64,000 nt of DNA. Origin: Gramella sp. KN1008. Lineage in GTDB: Bacteria > Bacteroidota > Bacteroidia > Flavobacteriales > Flavobacteriaceae. Shown one piece after another: positions 8,540-18,207 of the stretch. The notes beneath the pieces are model-generated. The model had not been told where the DNA came from and searched no databases. It saw only the letters and a list, made by a program, of their open reading frames with translations. The position numbers and the translations under genes were made by a program. The stretch is taken from NCBI RefSeq assembly GCF_004332155.1, contig NZ_SJDV01000001.1, positions 62,001 through 126,000 of the forward strand. The letters are read 5' to 3'. Numbering within the stretch: position 1 is the stretch's first letter; each line of letters begins with the position of its first letter.

Positions 8540-8830
8540 TTATTTTACTTCAACATTCGATTTTACTCCTTCTACAAAAATCTTTGCAGGCTTGAATGCT
8601 GGAATGTTATGAGCAGGAATTTTGATGGTAGTGTTCTTAGAAATGTTTCTACCGGTTTTCTCAGCTCTGGTCTTTACCACAAAGCTTCCAAAACCACGAA
8701 GGTACACGTTATCTCCACTTTCAAGTGAATTTTTAACTTCGTCCATGAAAGATTCAATAGTAGCCTGAACGTCTCCTTTTTCCATTCCTAATTTCTCCGA
8801 AATGTTTGCTACGATATCTGCTTTAGTCAT
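8540..8830 (-). CDS. HU/IHF-family DNA-binding protein
   Basis: A 96-residue histone-like protein with the usual helix-helix-beta-arm plan: MTKADIVANISEKLG at the start, then VYLRGFGSFVVKTRAEKTGRN at the base of the arm and KIPAHNIPAFKPAKIF after it. The arm tip has GRNISKN instead of the GRNPxTG common in proteobacteria, a form usual in Bacteroidota. It bends DNA and organises the nucleoid. It diverges from mutY and has a matching promoter (TTTG-N21-TATATTTG) about 50 bases upstream. Confidence 0.93.
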   Translation of the reverse strand: MTKADIVANISEKLGMEKGDVQATIESFMDEVKNSLESGDNVYLRGFGSFVVKTRAEKTGRNISKNTTIKIPAHNIPAFKPAKIFVEGVKSNVEVK

Positions 8831-8880
8831 TTTCGTATTGTTTAAATTTTATTAATTGGGGTTCCTGTTTTTCAAGGGGG

Positions 8881-8913
8881 CAAATATAAGAATTAAATCT
8901 GCAATATTTCAAA
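8881..8913 (-). promoter_or_regulatory. Promoter of the HU gene, flavobacterial type
   Basis: On the minus strand TATATTTG (8888-8881) matches the -7 box TAnnTTTG and TTTG (8913-8910) the -33 box, with a 21-base spacer. The start codon of HU lies 50 bases downstream. Confidence 0.55.
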
Positions 8914-8972
8914 CCTAATCCACTAATAATAACCGAATAAACTCTTATTATTGCCAAGATTCAGTTTTAACT

Positions 8973-10025
8973 ATGGAATTTTCCAAGCGTCTCACTAATT
9001 GGTACTTGCAAAATAAAAGAGATCTCCCATGGAGAAAATCTCATGAACCATACCAAATTTGGCTAAGCGAAATTATGCTTCAGCAAACCAGGATTGAACA
9101 GGGTTTACCTTATTATAATAAATTCATGGAAGCCTTTCCTTCTGTTTTTCACCTGGCTGAAGCCTCTACCGAGACGGTTCTAAAGCTCTGGCAGGGACTG
9201 GGGTACTACTCCAGGGCCCGTAATCTGCATGAAACGGCCAGATATGTGGCTTATGAACTGGACGGAAAATTTCCCGATAATTATAAGGACTTAAAAAAAT
9301 TAAAGGGAGTAGGCGATTATACCGCCAGTGCCATCGCGTCCATATGCTATTCTGAACCGGTAGCGGTGGTTGACGGGAATGTCTACCGGGTACTTGCCAG
9401 ATTTTTTGGTGTTGATACGCCTATTAATACTACCCAGGGTAATAGGGAGTTCAAGGCCCTGGCTACAGAATTGCTGGACAGTAGAGATCCCGGGACCTTT
9501 AACCAGGCTTTAATGGAATTTGGTGCTTTGCACTGCAAGCCTCAGAATCCTGCTTGTGCTAAATGTCCTTTTAATGATAAATGTGCGGCCCTAAAGGATG
9601 GCCTAACCCGCGATCTGCCGGTTAAACTGAAGAAGACCAGGATAAGGAAAAGGTTTTTTAATTACCTCGTGTTCGATCTGGACTATAATAAGACGTTACT
9701 ACAAAAACGTAATGGTAAGGGTATCTGGAACGGACTTTACCAGTTCCCATTGATTGAAACGTCAAACCAGATCGATGAAGAGGAACTTGTTAAAAGTGGT
9801 GAATTCAAGGCTATTGCTGGAGATAAGGAATATTCGGTCGAACTTTTTAATGAAACTCCGGTAATTCATAAATTGTCACATCAGCATTTACATACCCGCT
9901 TTTGGCTGGTAAATTCTTCAGAATCTCATAAAGATGCCATAGATATTGAAACCCTTGTAAAATATCCGGTGCCGGTACTCATAGAAAATTTTCTTAATGA
10001 ATATCTTCCCGATGAGTATAAATAG
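8973..10025 (+). CDS. mutY: A/G-specific adenine glycosylase MutY
   Basis: This 350-residue base-excision glycosylase removes adenine opposite 8-oxoguanine. The catalytic Glu is in WLSEIMLQQT, the helix-hairpin-helix is LKGVGDYTASAIAS, the catalytic Asp is in VVDGNVYRVLAR, and the 4Fe-4S loop has C-x6-C-x2-C-x5-C (CKPQNPACAKCPFNDKC). A NUDIX-like 8-oxoG recognition domain fills the C-terminal third. It is divergent from HU and upstream of ssb and gldE, an order I know from other flavobacteria. Confidence 0.97.
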   Translation: MEFSKRLTNWYLQNKRDLPWRKSHEPYQIWLSEIMLQQTRIEQGLPYYNKFMEAFPSVFHLAEASTETVLKLWQGLGYYSRARNLHETARYVAYELDGKFPDNYKDLKKLKGVGDYTASAIASICYSEPVAVVDGNVYRVLARFFGVDTPINTTQGNREFKALATELLDSRDPGTFNQALMEFGALHCKPQNPACAKCPFNDKCAALKDGLTRDLPVKLKKTRIRKRFFNYLVFDLDYNKTLLQKRNGKGIWNGLYQFPLIETSNQIDEEELVKSGEFKAIAGDKEYSVELFNETPVIHKLSHQHLHTRFWLVNSSESHKDAIDIETLVKYPVPVLIENFLNEYLPDEYK

Positions 10026-10124
10026 ATGCTTGTTTATATCTTTGCTCGTTTTTAAAGATTTAGGCAGAATTTTTTATTATTTTAGTTCTAATAAGCAATC
10101 GAAGCCAAATAAATATATACAGAA

Positions 10125-10595
10125 ATGACAGGTACATTAAACAAAGTAATGCTAATAGGGCATACAGGAGATGACGTTAAAATGCATTATTTTGAAGGAG
10201 GCGGCTCCATAGGGCGTTTCCCTCTGGCTACAAATGAAAGCTATACTAACAGGACTACCGGTGAGCGTGTAACCAGTACCGAATGGCATAATGTAGTGGT
10301 ACGTAACAAAGCTGCGGAGATCTGCGAGAAATATCTCAAAAAAGGAGACAAGGTATATATAGAAGGTCGTATAAAAACGCGTAAATGGCAGGACGATCAG
10401 GGTAATGAAAGATACCAGACCGAGATTCATTGTACCGAATTCACATTTTTAACACCTAAAAATGAATCTGGTGCAGAGCCTTCCGGTAATTCCCAGGCCT
10501 CGGGTAGCAAACCTGCACAACCTAAAAAGGATACTTATTCAAATCGCGATGAGGCATACTCCCAGGATGAAGAGGATGATGATTTGCCATTCTAA
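10125..10595 (+). CDS. ssb: Single-stranded DNA-binding protein
   Basis: A 156-residue SSB. The OB fold occupies about residues 1-110 (NKVMLIGHTGDDV, TEWHNVVVRNKAAEICEKYLKKGDKVYIEGRI), followed by a disordered linker rich in Ser, Pro, Lys and Gln and the acidic tip DDDLPF that recruits repair and replication partners. It lies 100 bases after mutY and 21 bases before gldE. Confidence 0.97.
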   Translation: MTGTLNKVMLIGHTGDDVKMHYFEGGGSIGRFPLATNESYTNRTTGERVTSTEWHNVVVRNKAAEICEKYLKKGDKVYIEGRIKTRKWQDDQGNERYQTEIHCTEFTFLTPKNESGAEPSGNSQASGSKPAQPKKDTYSNRDEAYSQDEEDDDLPF

Positions 10596-10616
10596 GTTTA
10601 ATTAAAATTTTAGCCT

Positions 10617-11939
10617 TTGGATTCGGAACCTCCCAGTTTGCTTTTGTTTTGGGCCACAATGGGAATAACCCAGATTATCAGCTTGATATTTTTATTTGTG
10701 CTATTACTGTGCTCTGCTTTGATCTCAGGAGCTGAAGTAGCATTCTTTTCCCTTACCCCGGCCAATTTTATTACTGAAGACGGAAAGAGGACCAAAACCC
10801 AGAATATCGTTATCAACCTTCTGGAAAAACCGAAGAAGTTGCTGGCGACAATCCTGGTGGCCAATAACTTTATCAATATTGCAATTGTACTCCTGTTCGA
10901 TAATATTGCCGATGATCTCTTCGCAGGAGTTAATACCGAAGTCTACGGTGTGGATCTCCGGTTCTTCTTTGAAGTGGGAGTGGTAACTTTCCTTATCTTA
11001 CTTTTCGGAGAGATTTTGCCAAAAGTATATGCGAGTAGGAATAAGGTTCAGTTCTCCAACTTCATGGCCTATCCCATTAATTTTCTGGACAGTCTTTTTT
11101 CACCGCTAAGTACACCTATGAGGGCAGTGACCTTATATTTTCATGAAAAGCTTGGGAAACAGAAATCTTTTATAAGTATAGATCATCTTTCACAGGCTCT
11201 GGAACTTACCAGTGAAGAAGACACTACCCGGGAAGAACAGAAGATACTTCAGGGTATCGTTAGTTTCGGGAATACCGATACCAAACAGGTAATGAGACCC
11301 CGAATGGATATCTTCGCGCTTAACGAGGAAAGTCCTTTTAATGAGATCATCCCGGAGATCATTGAGAATGGTTATTCCCGTATCCCTGTTTACAGGGAAA
11401 ACGTAGATAATGTAATAGGTATACTATACATTAAAGATCTGCTGCCCTATCTTGATAAGAAAAACTTTGACTGGATCAGCTTGTTGCGGGAACCTTATTT
11501 TGTTCCTGAAAATAAAAAGCTGGATGACCTTCTTAATGAATTCAAGGATAAGAAAAATCACCTGGCTATCGTTGTAGATGAGTACGGAGGCACCAGCGGC
11601 CTGATCTCCCTCGAGGATATAATTGAGGAAATAGTTGGGGATATTAGCGATGAATTTGATGATGAAGACCTGATCTATTCAAAACTGGATGAGAATAATT
11701 TCGTTTTTGAAGGTAAGACACCCTTAAAGGATTTTTACAAGATCGTCAAGATAGAAGATCCTTCCGTTTTTGAAGATCAGAAAGGCGAGGCCGATACTCT
11801 TGCAGGGTTCCTGCTGGAGATCTCGGGCGGTTTCCCTAAAAAGAATGATGTGATCACCTTTCTTAACTATGCTTTTACCATAGAGGTGATAGATGATAAG
11901 CGAATTAAACAGATAAAACTGAGTATAGCGCCGGTATGA
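10617..11939 (+). CDS. gldE: Gliding motility protein GldE (CNNM/CorC-type membrane protein)
   Basis: A 440-residue protein with three or four N-terminal membrane segments (a CNNM/DUF21 domain, about residues 10-190), a CBS pair (about 205-330, with MRPRMDIFAL and HLAIVVDEYGGTSGLISLEDIIEEIVGDI) and a C-terminal CorC/HlyC domain. GldE works with GldD in gliding and type IX secretion in flavobacteria; it belongs to a family linked to divalent cation transport. TTG at 10617 is preferred because MDSEPPS is typical of GldE starts as I recall them; an internal ATG lies at 10659. The end overlaps gldD by four bases. Confidence 0.92.
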   Translation: MDSEPPSLLLFWATMGITQIISLIFLFVLLLCSALISGAEVAFFSLTPANFITEDGKRTKTQNIVINLLEKPKKLLATILVANNFINIAIVLLFDNIADDLFAGVNTEVYGVDLRFFFEVGVVTFLILLFGEILPKVYASRNKVQFSNFMAYPINFLDSLFSPLSTPMRAVTLYFHEKLGKQKSFISIDHLSQALELTSEEDTTREEQKILQGIVSFGNTDTKQVMRPRMDIFALNEESPFNEIIPEIIENGYSRIPVYRENVDNVIGILYIKDLLPYLDKKNFDWISLLREPYFVPENKKLDDLLNEFKDKKNHLAIVVDEYGGTSGLISLEDIIEEIVGDISDEFDDEDLIYSKLDENNFVFEGKTPLKDFYKIVKIEDPSVFEDQKGEADTLAGFLLEISGGFPKKNDVITFLNYAFTIEVIDDKRIKQIKLSIAPV

Positions 11940-12511
11940 GAAGATTGAGTCAGCTTGTTCTGGGAGTCCTTTCTGTAGTATGTGTAACAGGCTGCAAGGA
12001 GGATGTAAAACCAAAGCCTAAAGGCTTTCTGGCTCTGGAGTACCCCTCGCCTGAATACAGAAGGGTTGATATAGGCTGTCCCTATACTTTTGAGAAAAAT
12101 GACCTGGCGGAGATATCACCTTCAAGAAACAATATTCCATGCTGGATAGATCTGGAATATGGATCGATGAAAGGAACCATTTTCATTACCTATCAGACTG
12201 TAAACAATAATCTGGACTCCTTGCTGAGAGATGCTCAGAAACTTCCCCTGCAACATACAATAAAGGCAGATGTCATAGAAGGAGATGTTTATACCAATGA
12301 GTACAATAATACTTATGGCATGTTTTACGAGGTAGAGGGTGATGCCGCGTCCCAGGCACAGTTTTATCTTACTGACAGTACCCGGCATTTTCTTACCGGT
12401 TCGGTTTACTTCAACTCTGTTCCGAATTTTGATTCCATAGTTCCTGCTGCCGATTATCTGAAGAAGGATATTCGGCATTTAATGGAAAGTCTGAAATGGA
12501 GGAATAATTAG
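11936..12511 (+). CDS. gldD: Gliding motility lipoprotein GldD
   Basis: A 191-residue lipoprotein with signal peptide MRRLSQLVLGVLSVVCVTGC (lipobox Cys at residue 20), followed by the GldD body with FLALEYPSPEYRR, PCWIDLEYG and GTIFITYQ. GldD is required for gliding and chitin use in Flavobacterium johnsoniae, where loss blocks type IX secretion. The start ATG overlaps the gldE stop, so the two are translationally coupled. Confidence 0.94.
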   Translation: MRRLSQLVLGVLSVVCVTGCKEDVKPKPKGFLALEYPSPEYRRVDIGCPYTFEKNDLAEISPSRNNIPCWIDLEYGSMKGTIFITYQTVNNNLDSLLRDAQKLPLQHTIKADVIEGDVYTNEYNNTYGMFYEVEGDAASQAQFYLTDSTRHFLTGSVYFNSVPNFDSIVPAADYLKKDIRHLMESLKWRNN

Positions 12512-12568
12512 GGAATTTCCTTTCACTTATCATAAGATTGCCGATTTTTGCGGTCTTAATCAGTAAAT

Positions 12569-13474
12569 ATGGCTTCAGGAAACCTTAAATGGATATACCT
12601 TATTATACTTTCCCTGGTTTGGGGCAGTTCCTTTATCCTGATCAAAAAAGGCCTCGTTGGACTTGATGCATTACAGGTAGGTTCTCTCAGAATCATATTT
12701 GCAGCATTTTTTCTGATAATGGTTGGTTTCCGAAGTTTAGGTCGTTTAACGAAGAGGCAGTGGAAATGGATCATCGTTTCCGGCTTTCTGGGTTCATTCT
12801 TTCCGGTCTATCTGTTCGCGTTTGCAGAAACCGAAATAGATAGCGCGATAGCTTCAATTCTAAATGCGACGACTCCATTGCTCACTTTGATCGTAGGAGC
12901 AATTTTTTTTCGGGCTGTTTTTACGCAGAATAAGATTCTGGGTGTGGTCATTGGTTTGATCGGTACGGTGGGACTTATCTTTAGTGGTGCCAGTATAAAC
13001 CCTGATCAGAATTATCTCTACTCTCTGTTCGTGGTGATCGCTGCCGGGTGCTATGCTTTGAATGTGAATATTTTAAAGACACGAATGAGCGATATCTCTC
13101 CTCTTGGAATTGCAGCCGGAAATTTTTCCGCCTTGCTCATTCCTGCATTAGTGATACTTTATTCCACCGGGTTTTTTGAAGTTTCTGAATATTCTTCAGT
13201 AGTGGGGTGGTCGGTATTTTACGTTGCGATCCTGGGAATAATAGGAACCGGAGTGGCGATGATCATTTTTAATAAGCTTATTCAAATATCCGATCCTGTT
13301 TTTACAACCTCTGTCACGTATACCATTCCTGTGGTTGCTTTGGGCTGGGGGGTCCTTGATGGAGAGGTTTTTAGTTTATGGCAACTGATTTCTGCCTTTG
13401 TAATTCTTGTAGGAGTATTTATCGTGAACCGTTCCAGGGATATTATTTCGAAATTCCGGAAACAGGCGATATAA
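12569..13474 (+). CDS. EamA-family (DMT) transporter
   Basis: A 301-residue inner-membrane protein with about ten hydrophobic segments and two EamA repeats; the first opens with the typical LVWGSSFILIKKGL. Members export amino acids, metabolites or drugs. The substrate cannot be told from the sequence. It follows gldD after 57 bases but is probably an independent unit. Confidence 0.9.
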   Translation: MASGNLKWIYLIILSLVWGSSFILIKKGLVGLDALQVGSLRIIFAAFFLIMVGFRSLGRLTKRQWKWIIVSGFLGSFFPVYLFAFAETEIDSAIASILNATTPLLTLIVGAIFFRAVFTQNKILGVVIGLIGTVGLIFSGASINPDQNYLYSLFVVIAAGCYALNVNILKTRMSDISPLGIAAGNFSALLIPALVILYSTGFFEVSEYSSVVGWSVFYVAILGIIGTGVAMIIFNKLIQISDPVFTTSVTYTIPVVALGWGVLDGEVFSLWQLISAFVILVGVFIVNRSRDIISKFRKQAI

Positions 13475-13704
13475 AAAAGACTTCAGTAAATGCAGCTTTT
13501 TTAATTATTTGAACCATTTCTTCCACTCTGACATTTTCCACATGAAGTCTAAAGGAATAAATTAATAAGGATCGTTAGCAAATAGTTAGATAATTTCTGT
13601 GAAAATGCTGTATTTATGGCAATAATGTTAAAATTAACAAGCTATTAAGGTAAAAACCGCCGTATTTTTTGGAAATTTACTTAGCTAAAAAAACTTAAAA
13701 TGCT

Positions 13705-14169
13705 ATGGGAAAATCCAGTGTTCCTATTAAATATGGAATTGCAATTGCGGTAGGTTTGATCGCTTATTTTTTAATTCTATCCCTTTTTGGCTTACATGTA
13801 AATCCTATTTACAGTCTCTTTAATGGGGTGATCATGGCTTACGGGATGTTTGAGGCTATTAAACATTACCGACTGCAAAAAGGAAATAAATTCAAATATC
13901 AGAAAGGATTTATGGCAAGCCTGTTGACCGGGTTTAACGCCACTATCATATTCACCATTTTCTTTGGATTTTATGCAACTGAATTTAGTCCTGACTTTCT
14001 GGACCAGCTTATTACTATGTGGATTACAGATTATAGTACCAATATAGGTATTGTTTTATTTGTTGTGGCTATCATGGGATTCGCAACCAGCCTTGTTCTT
14101 ACCCTGGCGTATATGCAATTGTTCAAGGACTCATGGAATACGAAAGAAGGAAAAAAACACACTTTATAA
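13705..14169 (+). CDS. Four-helix membrane protein, DUF4199-like
   Basis: A 154-residue protein with four clear membrane segments (about residues 9-27, 33-50, 72-92 and 117-140) and no recognised catalytic residues. The pattern, a short loop with YRLQKGNKFKYQKGFMASLLTGF between helices two and three, is that of the DUF4199 family of Bacteroidota; this assignment is tentative. The 230 bases before it are AT-rich and contain nothing else that I can name. Confidence 0.65.
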   Translation: MGKSSVPIKYGIAIAVGLIAYFLILSLFGLHVNPIYSLFNGVIMAYGMFEAIKHYRLQKGNKFKYQKGFMASLLTGFNATIIFTIFFGFYATEFSPDFLDQLITMWITDYSTNIGIVLFVVAIMGFATSLVLTLAYMQLFKDSWNTKEGKKHTL

Positions 14170-14193
14170 TCCTAAGCTAAAAAACAAAAAACC

Positions 14194-14224
14194 TTTGTCA
14201 GTTAATTAATTAGAATTATATTTG
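14194..14224 (+). promoter_or_regulatory. Promoter of rplU-rpmA
   Basis: TTTG (14194-14197) and TATATTTG (14217-14224) match the flavobacterial -33 and -7 boxes with a spacer of exactly 19 bases. The rplU start lies 60 bases downstream. Confidence 0.75.
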
Positions 14225-14284
14225 CACCCGCTTGCGCGAAAACGTGAGTCTTGTATTTGTATTAAAATTAATTAATTATACGCT

Positions 14285-14803
14285 ATGTACGCAATTGTAG
14301 AGATAGCAGGGCAGCAGTTCAAAGTTGCAAAAGACCAAAAGGTATTTGTTCACCGTTTGGATGGTAAGGAAGGCGACAGTGTCTCTTTTGACAAAGTTCT
14401 TCTTACCGCAGACGGAGACAATGTAACCGTTGGCGCCCCGGCTATAGAAGGAGCTCTTGTAGGAGCAAAGATCAACCGTCATCTAAAAGGTGATAAAGTG
14501 ATCGTTTTCAAAAAGAAAAGACGTAAAGGTTACCGTGTAAAGAACGGTCATCGTCAGTCCCTAACTGAGATCATTATCGAAGGAATTGATCTTAAAGGAG
14601 GTAAAAAAGCTACTTCAACTAAAAAGGCTGAGCCTAAGAAAGAAGAAGCTAAAAAAGAAGCCAAGAAGACCGAGGCCAAATCTGATAATAAATCAGACCT
14701 TAGCCAGCACACTGTAGTAGAGCTGAAGGAAATGGCTAAGGAAAGAGGAATCGAAGGTTACTCTTCTATGAAGAAAGCCGAATTGATCGAGGCGTTAAGC
14801 TAA
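14285..14803 (+). CDS. rplU: 50S ribosomal protein L21 with C-terminal SAP-like extension
   Basis: The first 100 or so residues are ribosomal protein L21 ([33 protein letters not shown]), which binds 23S rRNA. The gene continues to 172 residues, against about 103 in E. coli: a Lys/Ala/Glu-rich linker (about 105-135) leads to a compact helical domain with [20 protein letters not shown] and [12 protein letters not shown], which looks like a SAP or Rho-N-type nucleic-acid binding motif. It is the first gene of the rplU-rpmA operon and has a consensus promoter. Confidence 0.96.
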   Translation: MYAIVEIAGQQFKVAKDQKVFVHRLDGKEGDSVSFDKVLLTADGDNVTVGAPAIEGALVGAKINRHLKGDKVIVFKKKRRKGYRVKNGHRQSLTEIIIEGIDLKGGKKATSTKKAEPKKEEAKKEAKKTEAKSDNKSDLSQHTVVELKEMAKERGIEGYSSMKKAELIEALS

Positions 14804-14829
14804 GTTTAAACTACTAAAAACGAAATAAA

Positions 14830-15090
14830 ATGGCACATAAAAAAGGAGTTGGTAGTTCCAAGAACGGTAGAGAATCAGAATCGAAACGCTTAGGTGTTAA
14901 GATCTTTGGTGGACAGGCTGCCGTTGCAGGTAACATTCTTGTAAGACAACGCGGATTCACTCACCGCCCAGGTGATAATGTGTATGCCGGGAAAGACCAT
15001 ACATTACACGCTAAAGTAGATGGTGTTGTAAAATTCACTAAAAAGAAAGACGATAAGTCATATGTTTCTATCGAGCCTTTCCAGGCTTAA
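14830..15090 (+). CDS. rpmA: 50S ribosomal protein L27
   Basis: An 86-residue L27, with the N-terminal [22 protein letters not shown] that reaches toward the peptidyl transferase centre and the [11 protein letters not shown] core. There is no cleavable N-terminal extension of the kind found in Firmicutes. It follows rplU by 26 bases and is followed by a strong terminator. The start region is A-rich (acgaaataaaATG) without a Shine-Dalgarno sequence. Confidence 0.98.
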   Translation: MAHKKGVGSSKNGRESESKRLGVKIFGGQAAVAGNILVRQRGFTHRPGDNVYAGKDHTLHAKVDGVVKFTKKKDDKSYVSIEPFQA

Positions 15091-15113
15091 TTAGAAAAAG
15101 ATTTACCAGATAT

Positions 15114-15145
15114 AAACCCTCTTCATTACGAAGAGGGTTTTTTAT
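15114..15145 (+). terminator. Rho-independent terminator of rplU-rpmA
   Basis: An 11-base-pair stem AAACCCTCTTC / GAAGAGGGTTT (15114-15124 with 15130-15140) has a five-base loop and is followed by a T run. Confidence 0.93.
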
Positions 15146-15274
15146 TTTCTTTATTTAATGAGAGACCCCGGCTTCCGGATATTTGAATTGCAGAGTTCTG
15201 CGATTTAAAGAGTATTATAGAGTGTAATTATTAAAAGTTATATTTATGTAGTTAATATTCGGTAAATCCACATC

Positions 15275-16843
15275 ATGAACTATTCTTTATCTAAAAAGAT
15301 CTGTCTGCTTTTTCTTTTTGTATTAATAAGCCATACTTATTCCCAGCAGGCTGTTAAAGTAGAAACTAAATACGGAGTACTTGAGGGATTTCATGATAAA
15401 GAAAAGGGGATTGACCTTTTTCTTGGGGTTCCTTTCGCTGAACCGCCTGTGGGTGAATTACGCTGGAAAGCCCCCCGGCCTCCTAAGAAATGGCAGGGAG
15501 TAAAACCTGCAAAGGAGTTTGGCCCGGCAGCGGTACAAACCAATGTTTTTGGAGATATGGTTTATCGGGGAAAAGGAACTAGCGAAGATTGTCTTTATTT
15601 AAATATATGGACTCCTGAGGCAAATAAGAATAAAGCGCTTCCCGTGCTTGTCTATTTTTATGGTGGTGGTTTGGTGGCAGGTGATGGGTCAGAGCCAAGG
15701 TATGATGGAGCTTCCATGGCCCAACAGGGAATAGTGGCGATTACAGTGAATTATCGTCTTAATGTTTTCGGATTTTTAGCACACCCCGAATTAACCGAAG
15801 AAGCTCCTTATAATTCTTCCGGGAATTATGGGTTACTTGATCAGAATGCAGCATTAAAATGGGTATATGAGAATATTGCAGATTTTGGGGGTGATCCTGA
15901 AAAAATAACCATTGCAGGGGAGTCCGCTGGTTCCGTTTCAGTAAGTGCTCACATGGCGTCGCCTTTATCCAGGGATCTCCTTGCCGGGGCGATTGGAGAG
16001 AGCGGAGCTTCCATAAAGCCCACACTTGGTCCGGTTTCTCTTGCAGAGGCCGAAAAGACGGGAAAACAATTTGCCGCGAATATAGGGCATCCCTCTCTTA
16101 AAGAATTAAGATCGCTTAGTACTGATGAACTTTTTAAGCTTTATAACGAATCGGGAAGATTCGGTTTTCCACCTGTGATAGATTCGTATTTTCTTCCTCG
16201 GTCCCTACCCGAGATTTTCAAAAATGGAGACCAGGCGCAAATCCCCCTTCTCGTTGGATGGAATTCTGCTGAAATGCCGTCGGTTAGTTTGATGCAGGGG
16301 CAGGAATTATCCGGGTCTAATTATAAGAAAAAGATTAGAGAGCTCTATCCGGAGAGTTTTGATAGGGTTCTGGAGTTATATCCTGCATCTCCTGAAAATG
16401 AAATTGGAAGTTCTGCAACAGCGTTGGCTTCTGACAGGTTTATTGCCTATAGCACGTGGAAATGGGCCGATCTTCATGTAAATAATTCTGATCAGCCTGT
16501 GTACAGGTATATTTTTAAAAGGATAAGGCCATCGGAAAATCCTTCACACAAACCTGAAGGTGCTGCTCACGCTTCCGAAATTGAATATTTTATGGGTAAC
16601 CTGGGGTTGATAGATAATCCTCTTTTAACCGGGGAAGATTTTCAAATTTCCGGAACCATTCAAAAATACCTCGCCAATTTCATCAAAACCGGGAACCCTA
16701 ATTCCCAGGATCTTCTTAAATGGCCCTCTCTTCAGGAATCCAATGGTGTTCCGGTAATGATCATGGATTCCAAATTCGAAGTTATTCAGTCTCAGGAAGA
16801 GGATAGATATGAGTTTCATGATGAGTTCTATGGAAATAACTAA
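15275..16843 (+). CDS. Secreted type-B carboxylesterase / para-nitrobenzyl esterase-like
   Basis: A 522-residue alpha/beta hydrolase of the carboxylesterase type-B family. A signal peptide covers about residues 1-24 (LFLFVLISHTYSQ). The GEDCLYLNIW-like block is present as SEDCLYLNIWTPE, the nucleophile is S217 in AGESAGS, and H432 in AAHASEIEYF fits the catalytic His. It should hydrolyse carboxylic esters in the periplasm or outside the cell. It is a single-gene unit that ends in a bidirectional terminator. Confidence 0.92.
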   Translation: MNYSLSKKICLLFLFVLISHTYSQQAVKVETKYGVLEGFHDKEKGIDLFLGVPFAEPPVGELRWKAPRPPKKWQGVKPAKEFGPAAVQTNVFGDMVYRGKGTSEDCLYLNIWTPEANKNKALPVLVYFYGGGLVAGDGSEPRYDGASMAQQGIVAITVNYRLNVFGFLAHPELTEEAPYNSSGNYGLLDQNAALKWVYENIADFGGDPEKITIAGESAGSVSVSAHMASPLSRDLLAGAIGESGASIKPTLGPVSLAEAEKTGKQFAANIGHPSLKELRSLSTDELFKLYNESGRFGFPPVIDSYFLPRSLPEIFKNGDQAQIPLLVGWNSAEMPSVSLMQGQELSGSNYKKKIRELYPESFDRVLELYPASPENEIGSSATALASDRFIAYSTWKWADLHVNNSDQPVYRYIFKRIRPSENPSHKPEGAAHASEIEYFMGNLGLIDNPLLTGEDFQISGTIQKYLANFIKTGNPNSQDLLKWPSLQESNGVPVMIMDSKFEVIQSQEEDRYEFHDEFYGNN

Positions 16844-16845
16844 AC

Positions 16846-16874
16846 AAAAAATCCCTGTTTAAACAGGGATTTTT
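16846..16874. terminator. Bidirectional terminator between convergent genes
   Basis: A perfect inverted repeat, AAAATCCCTGTTT / AAACAGGGATTTT, with A and T runs at both ends, lies between the esterase and the LVIVD gene, so it can end transcription in both directions. Confidence 0.9.
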
Positions 16875-16900
16875 GCAAAAAACCAAACAAAAAGGGAAAA

Positions 16901-18127
16901 TCAATTCAAAGCAAAACTGCTTATTAAATTAATCTCATCACCCTTATAGGAGTACTGGTAGAGTGTATTATCCCCGACCATAAGCAGCTTTTCCCCTAAA
17001 GGAATAACATCATAGGTGCTAATGTTGCTGAATTGATCTATTAACCTTAGGTCGGGGGTGTCTTGAATATCAAAGACCTTTAGCCCGGCATCCCCATCAC
17101 ATACAAAAAGCCAGTCGTCTTTGACGCCAAGGCCGTAAGGGTTGCTCATTTGATAGGTCTTTTCAATAAACGGATTTGTTTTATCTGAAATGTTTACAAC
17201 ATCCAGCTGGTTGAAATTCTGCCCGCACAGGTTTCCGCCACGAATGGTCACATAGGCATAATTATCTTTGACCACCACCGGATCACAGCCAAGAACATGT
17301 TGTATATAGGATACCTGTTGCGGCCTGGTGGGATTCTCTATGCTGTAGATATACATTCCTCTGTCGCTTCCCAGGTAAAGATGGTCCTGGTAGTTGAAAA
17401 TTGTCTCAATATTCCAGCCTACATGTTCTGCGCTAACGCGATCGGGAGTTGCAGGATCTGAAATGTTGAAAGTTGAAAGTTTGGACTCGTCGGCAACATA
17501 GAGGAAATCATCCTTTATGCTGAACCTGGCCATACTTCCTCCAGTCCCTATATTCCCACTTGCGCCATCACCTCGTGATTCAAAACTAATTCTGTCATCA
17601 ATAGCATATTCTATTTTTCTTGTTTCAATTACATAGCCCATAATTACCTCCCTTGCGGGATCAAAGCCTTCAAGGTCAATATAGTTTGCTCCTGCCGGGG
17701 CTATATGATAATAATTAGGGAAGACGTCTGGAATGCGACCAACTTCTTGGATGTTTTCAATAGAACTTATATCAAATACCACCAGGTCCATTCCGTTATT
17801 GGCATATAACTTCTCATCTTTGATGGCAATGTCTGTATTCCGGGCGATCTTCAGGAATTTAATGTTCTTTGGGTTAAAAGGATCGGCATTATCTATAATG
17901 TGGACTCCTTCGTTCTTATCGTTGACAAAGATGTAATCCCGCCATGCATAGATTTTTCCAGACTCCTGGATCTTCCTTGGAGCCTGAACCTTTACGGAAG
18001 CTCTAAAATCGGCAATAGACTGGGTGACGGGCACGGCTACTTTAGAGAGCCTATGGTCTTCCTCCTTGCTGCATGAGGCCAGCCATAAGAGGCTTATGAA
18101 AAAGGGAAGGAATAGGAGTTTTTTCAT
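16901..18127 (-). CDS. LVIVD-repeat lipoprotein
   Basis: A 408-residue exported lipoprotein: the signal peptide ends in WLASC (Cys about residue 19). The rest consists of repeating beta-propeller blades with motifs such as VHIIDNADPFNPK, LSTFNISDPATPD, MYIYSIENPTRP and LDVVNISDKTNP, which are LVIVD repeats. Such proteins sit on the cell surface of Bacteroidota; their function is unknown and probably protein or glycan binding. It is transcribed toward the esterase. Confidence 0.88.
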   Translation of the reverse strand: MKKLLFLPFFISLLWLASCSKEEDHRLSKVAVPVTQSIADFRASVKVQAPRKIQESGKIYAWRDYIFVNDKNEGVHIIDNADPFNPKNIKFLKIARNTDIAIKDEKLYANNGMDLVVFDISSIENIQEVGRIPDVFPNYYHIAPAGANYIDLEGFDPAREVIMGYVIETRKIEYAIDDRISFESRGDGASGNIGTGGSMARFSIKDDFLYVADESKLSTFNISDPATPDRVSAEHVGWNIETIFNYQDHLYLGSDRGMYIYSIENPTRPQQVSYIQHVLGCDPVVVKDNYAYVTIRGGNLCGQNFNQLDVVNISDKTNPFIEKTYQMSNPYGLGVKDDWLFVCDGDAGLKVFDIQDTPDLRLIDQFSNISTYDVIPLGEKLLMVGDNTLYQYSYKGDEINLISSFALN

Positions 18128-18207
18128 TTTGTAGCTCGGTTAGTTATCTGTTAGATGCGCGAAAACTAAAAAGGTTGCGTGCTCACCTATAAATTTTTTT
18201 CTGTCAC

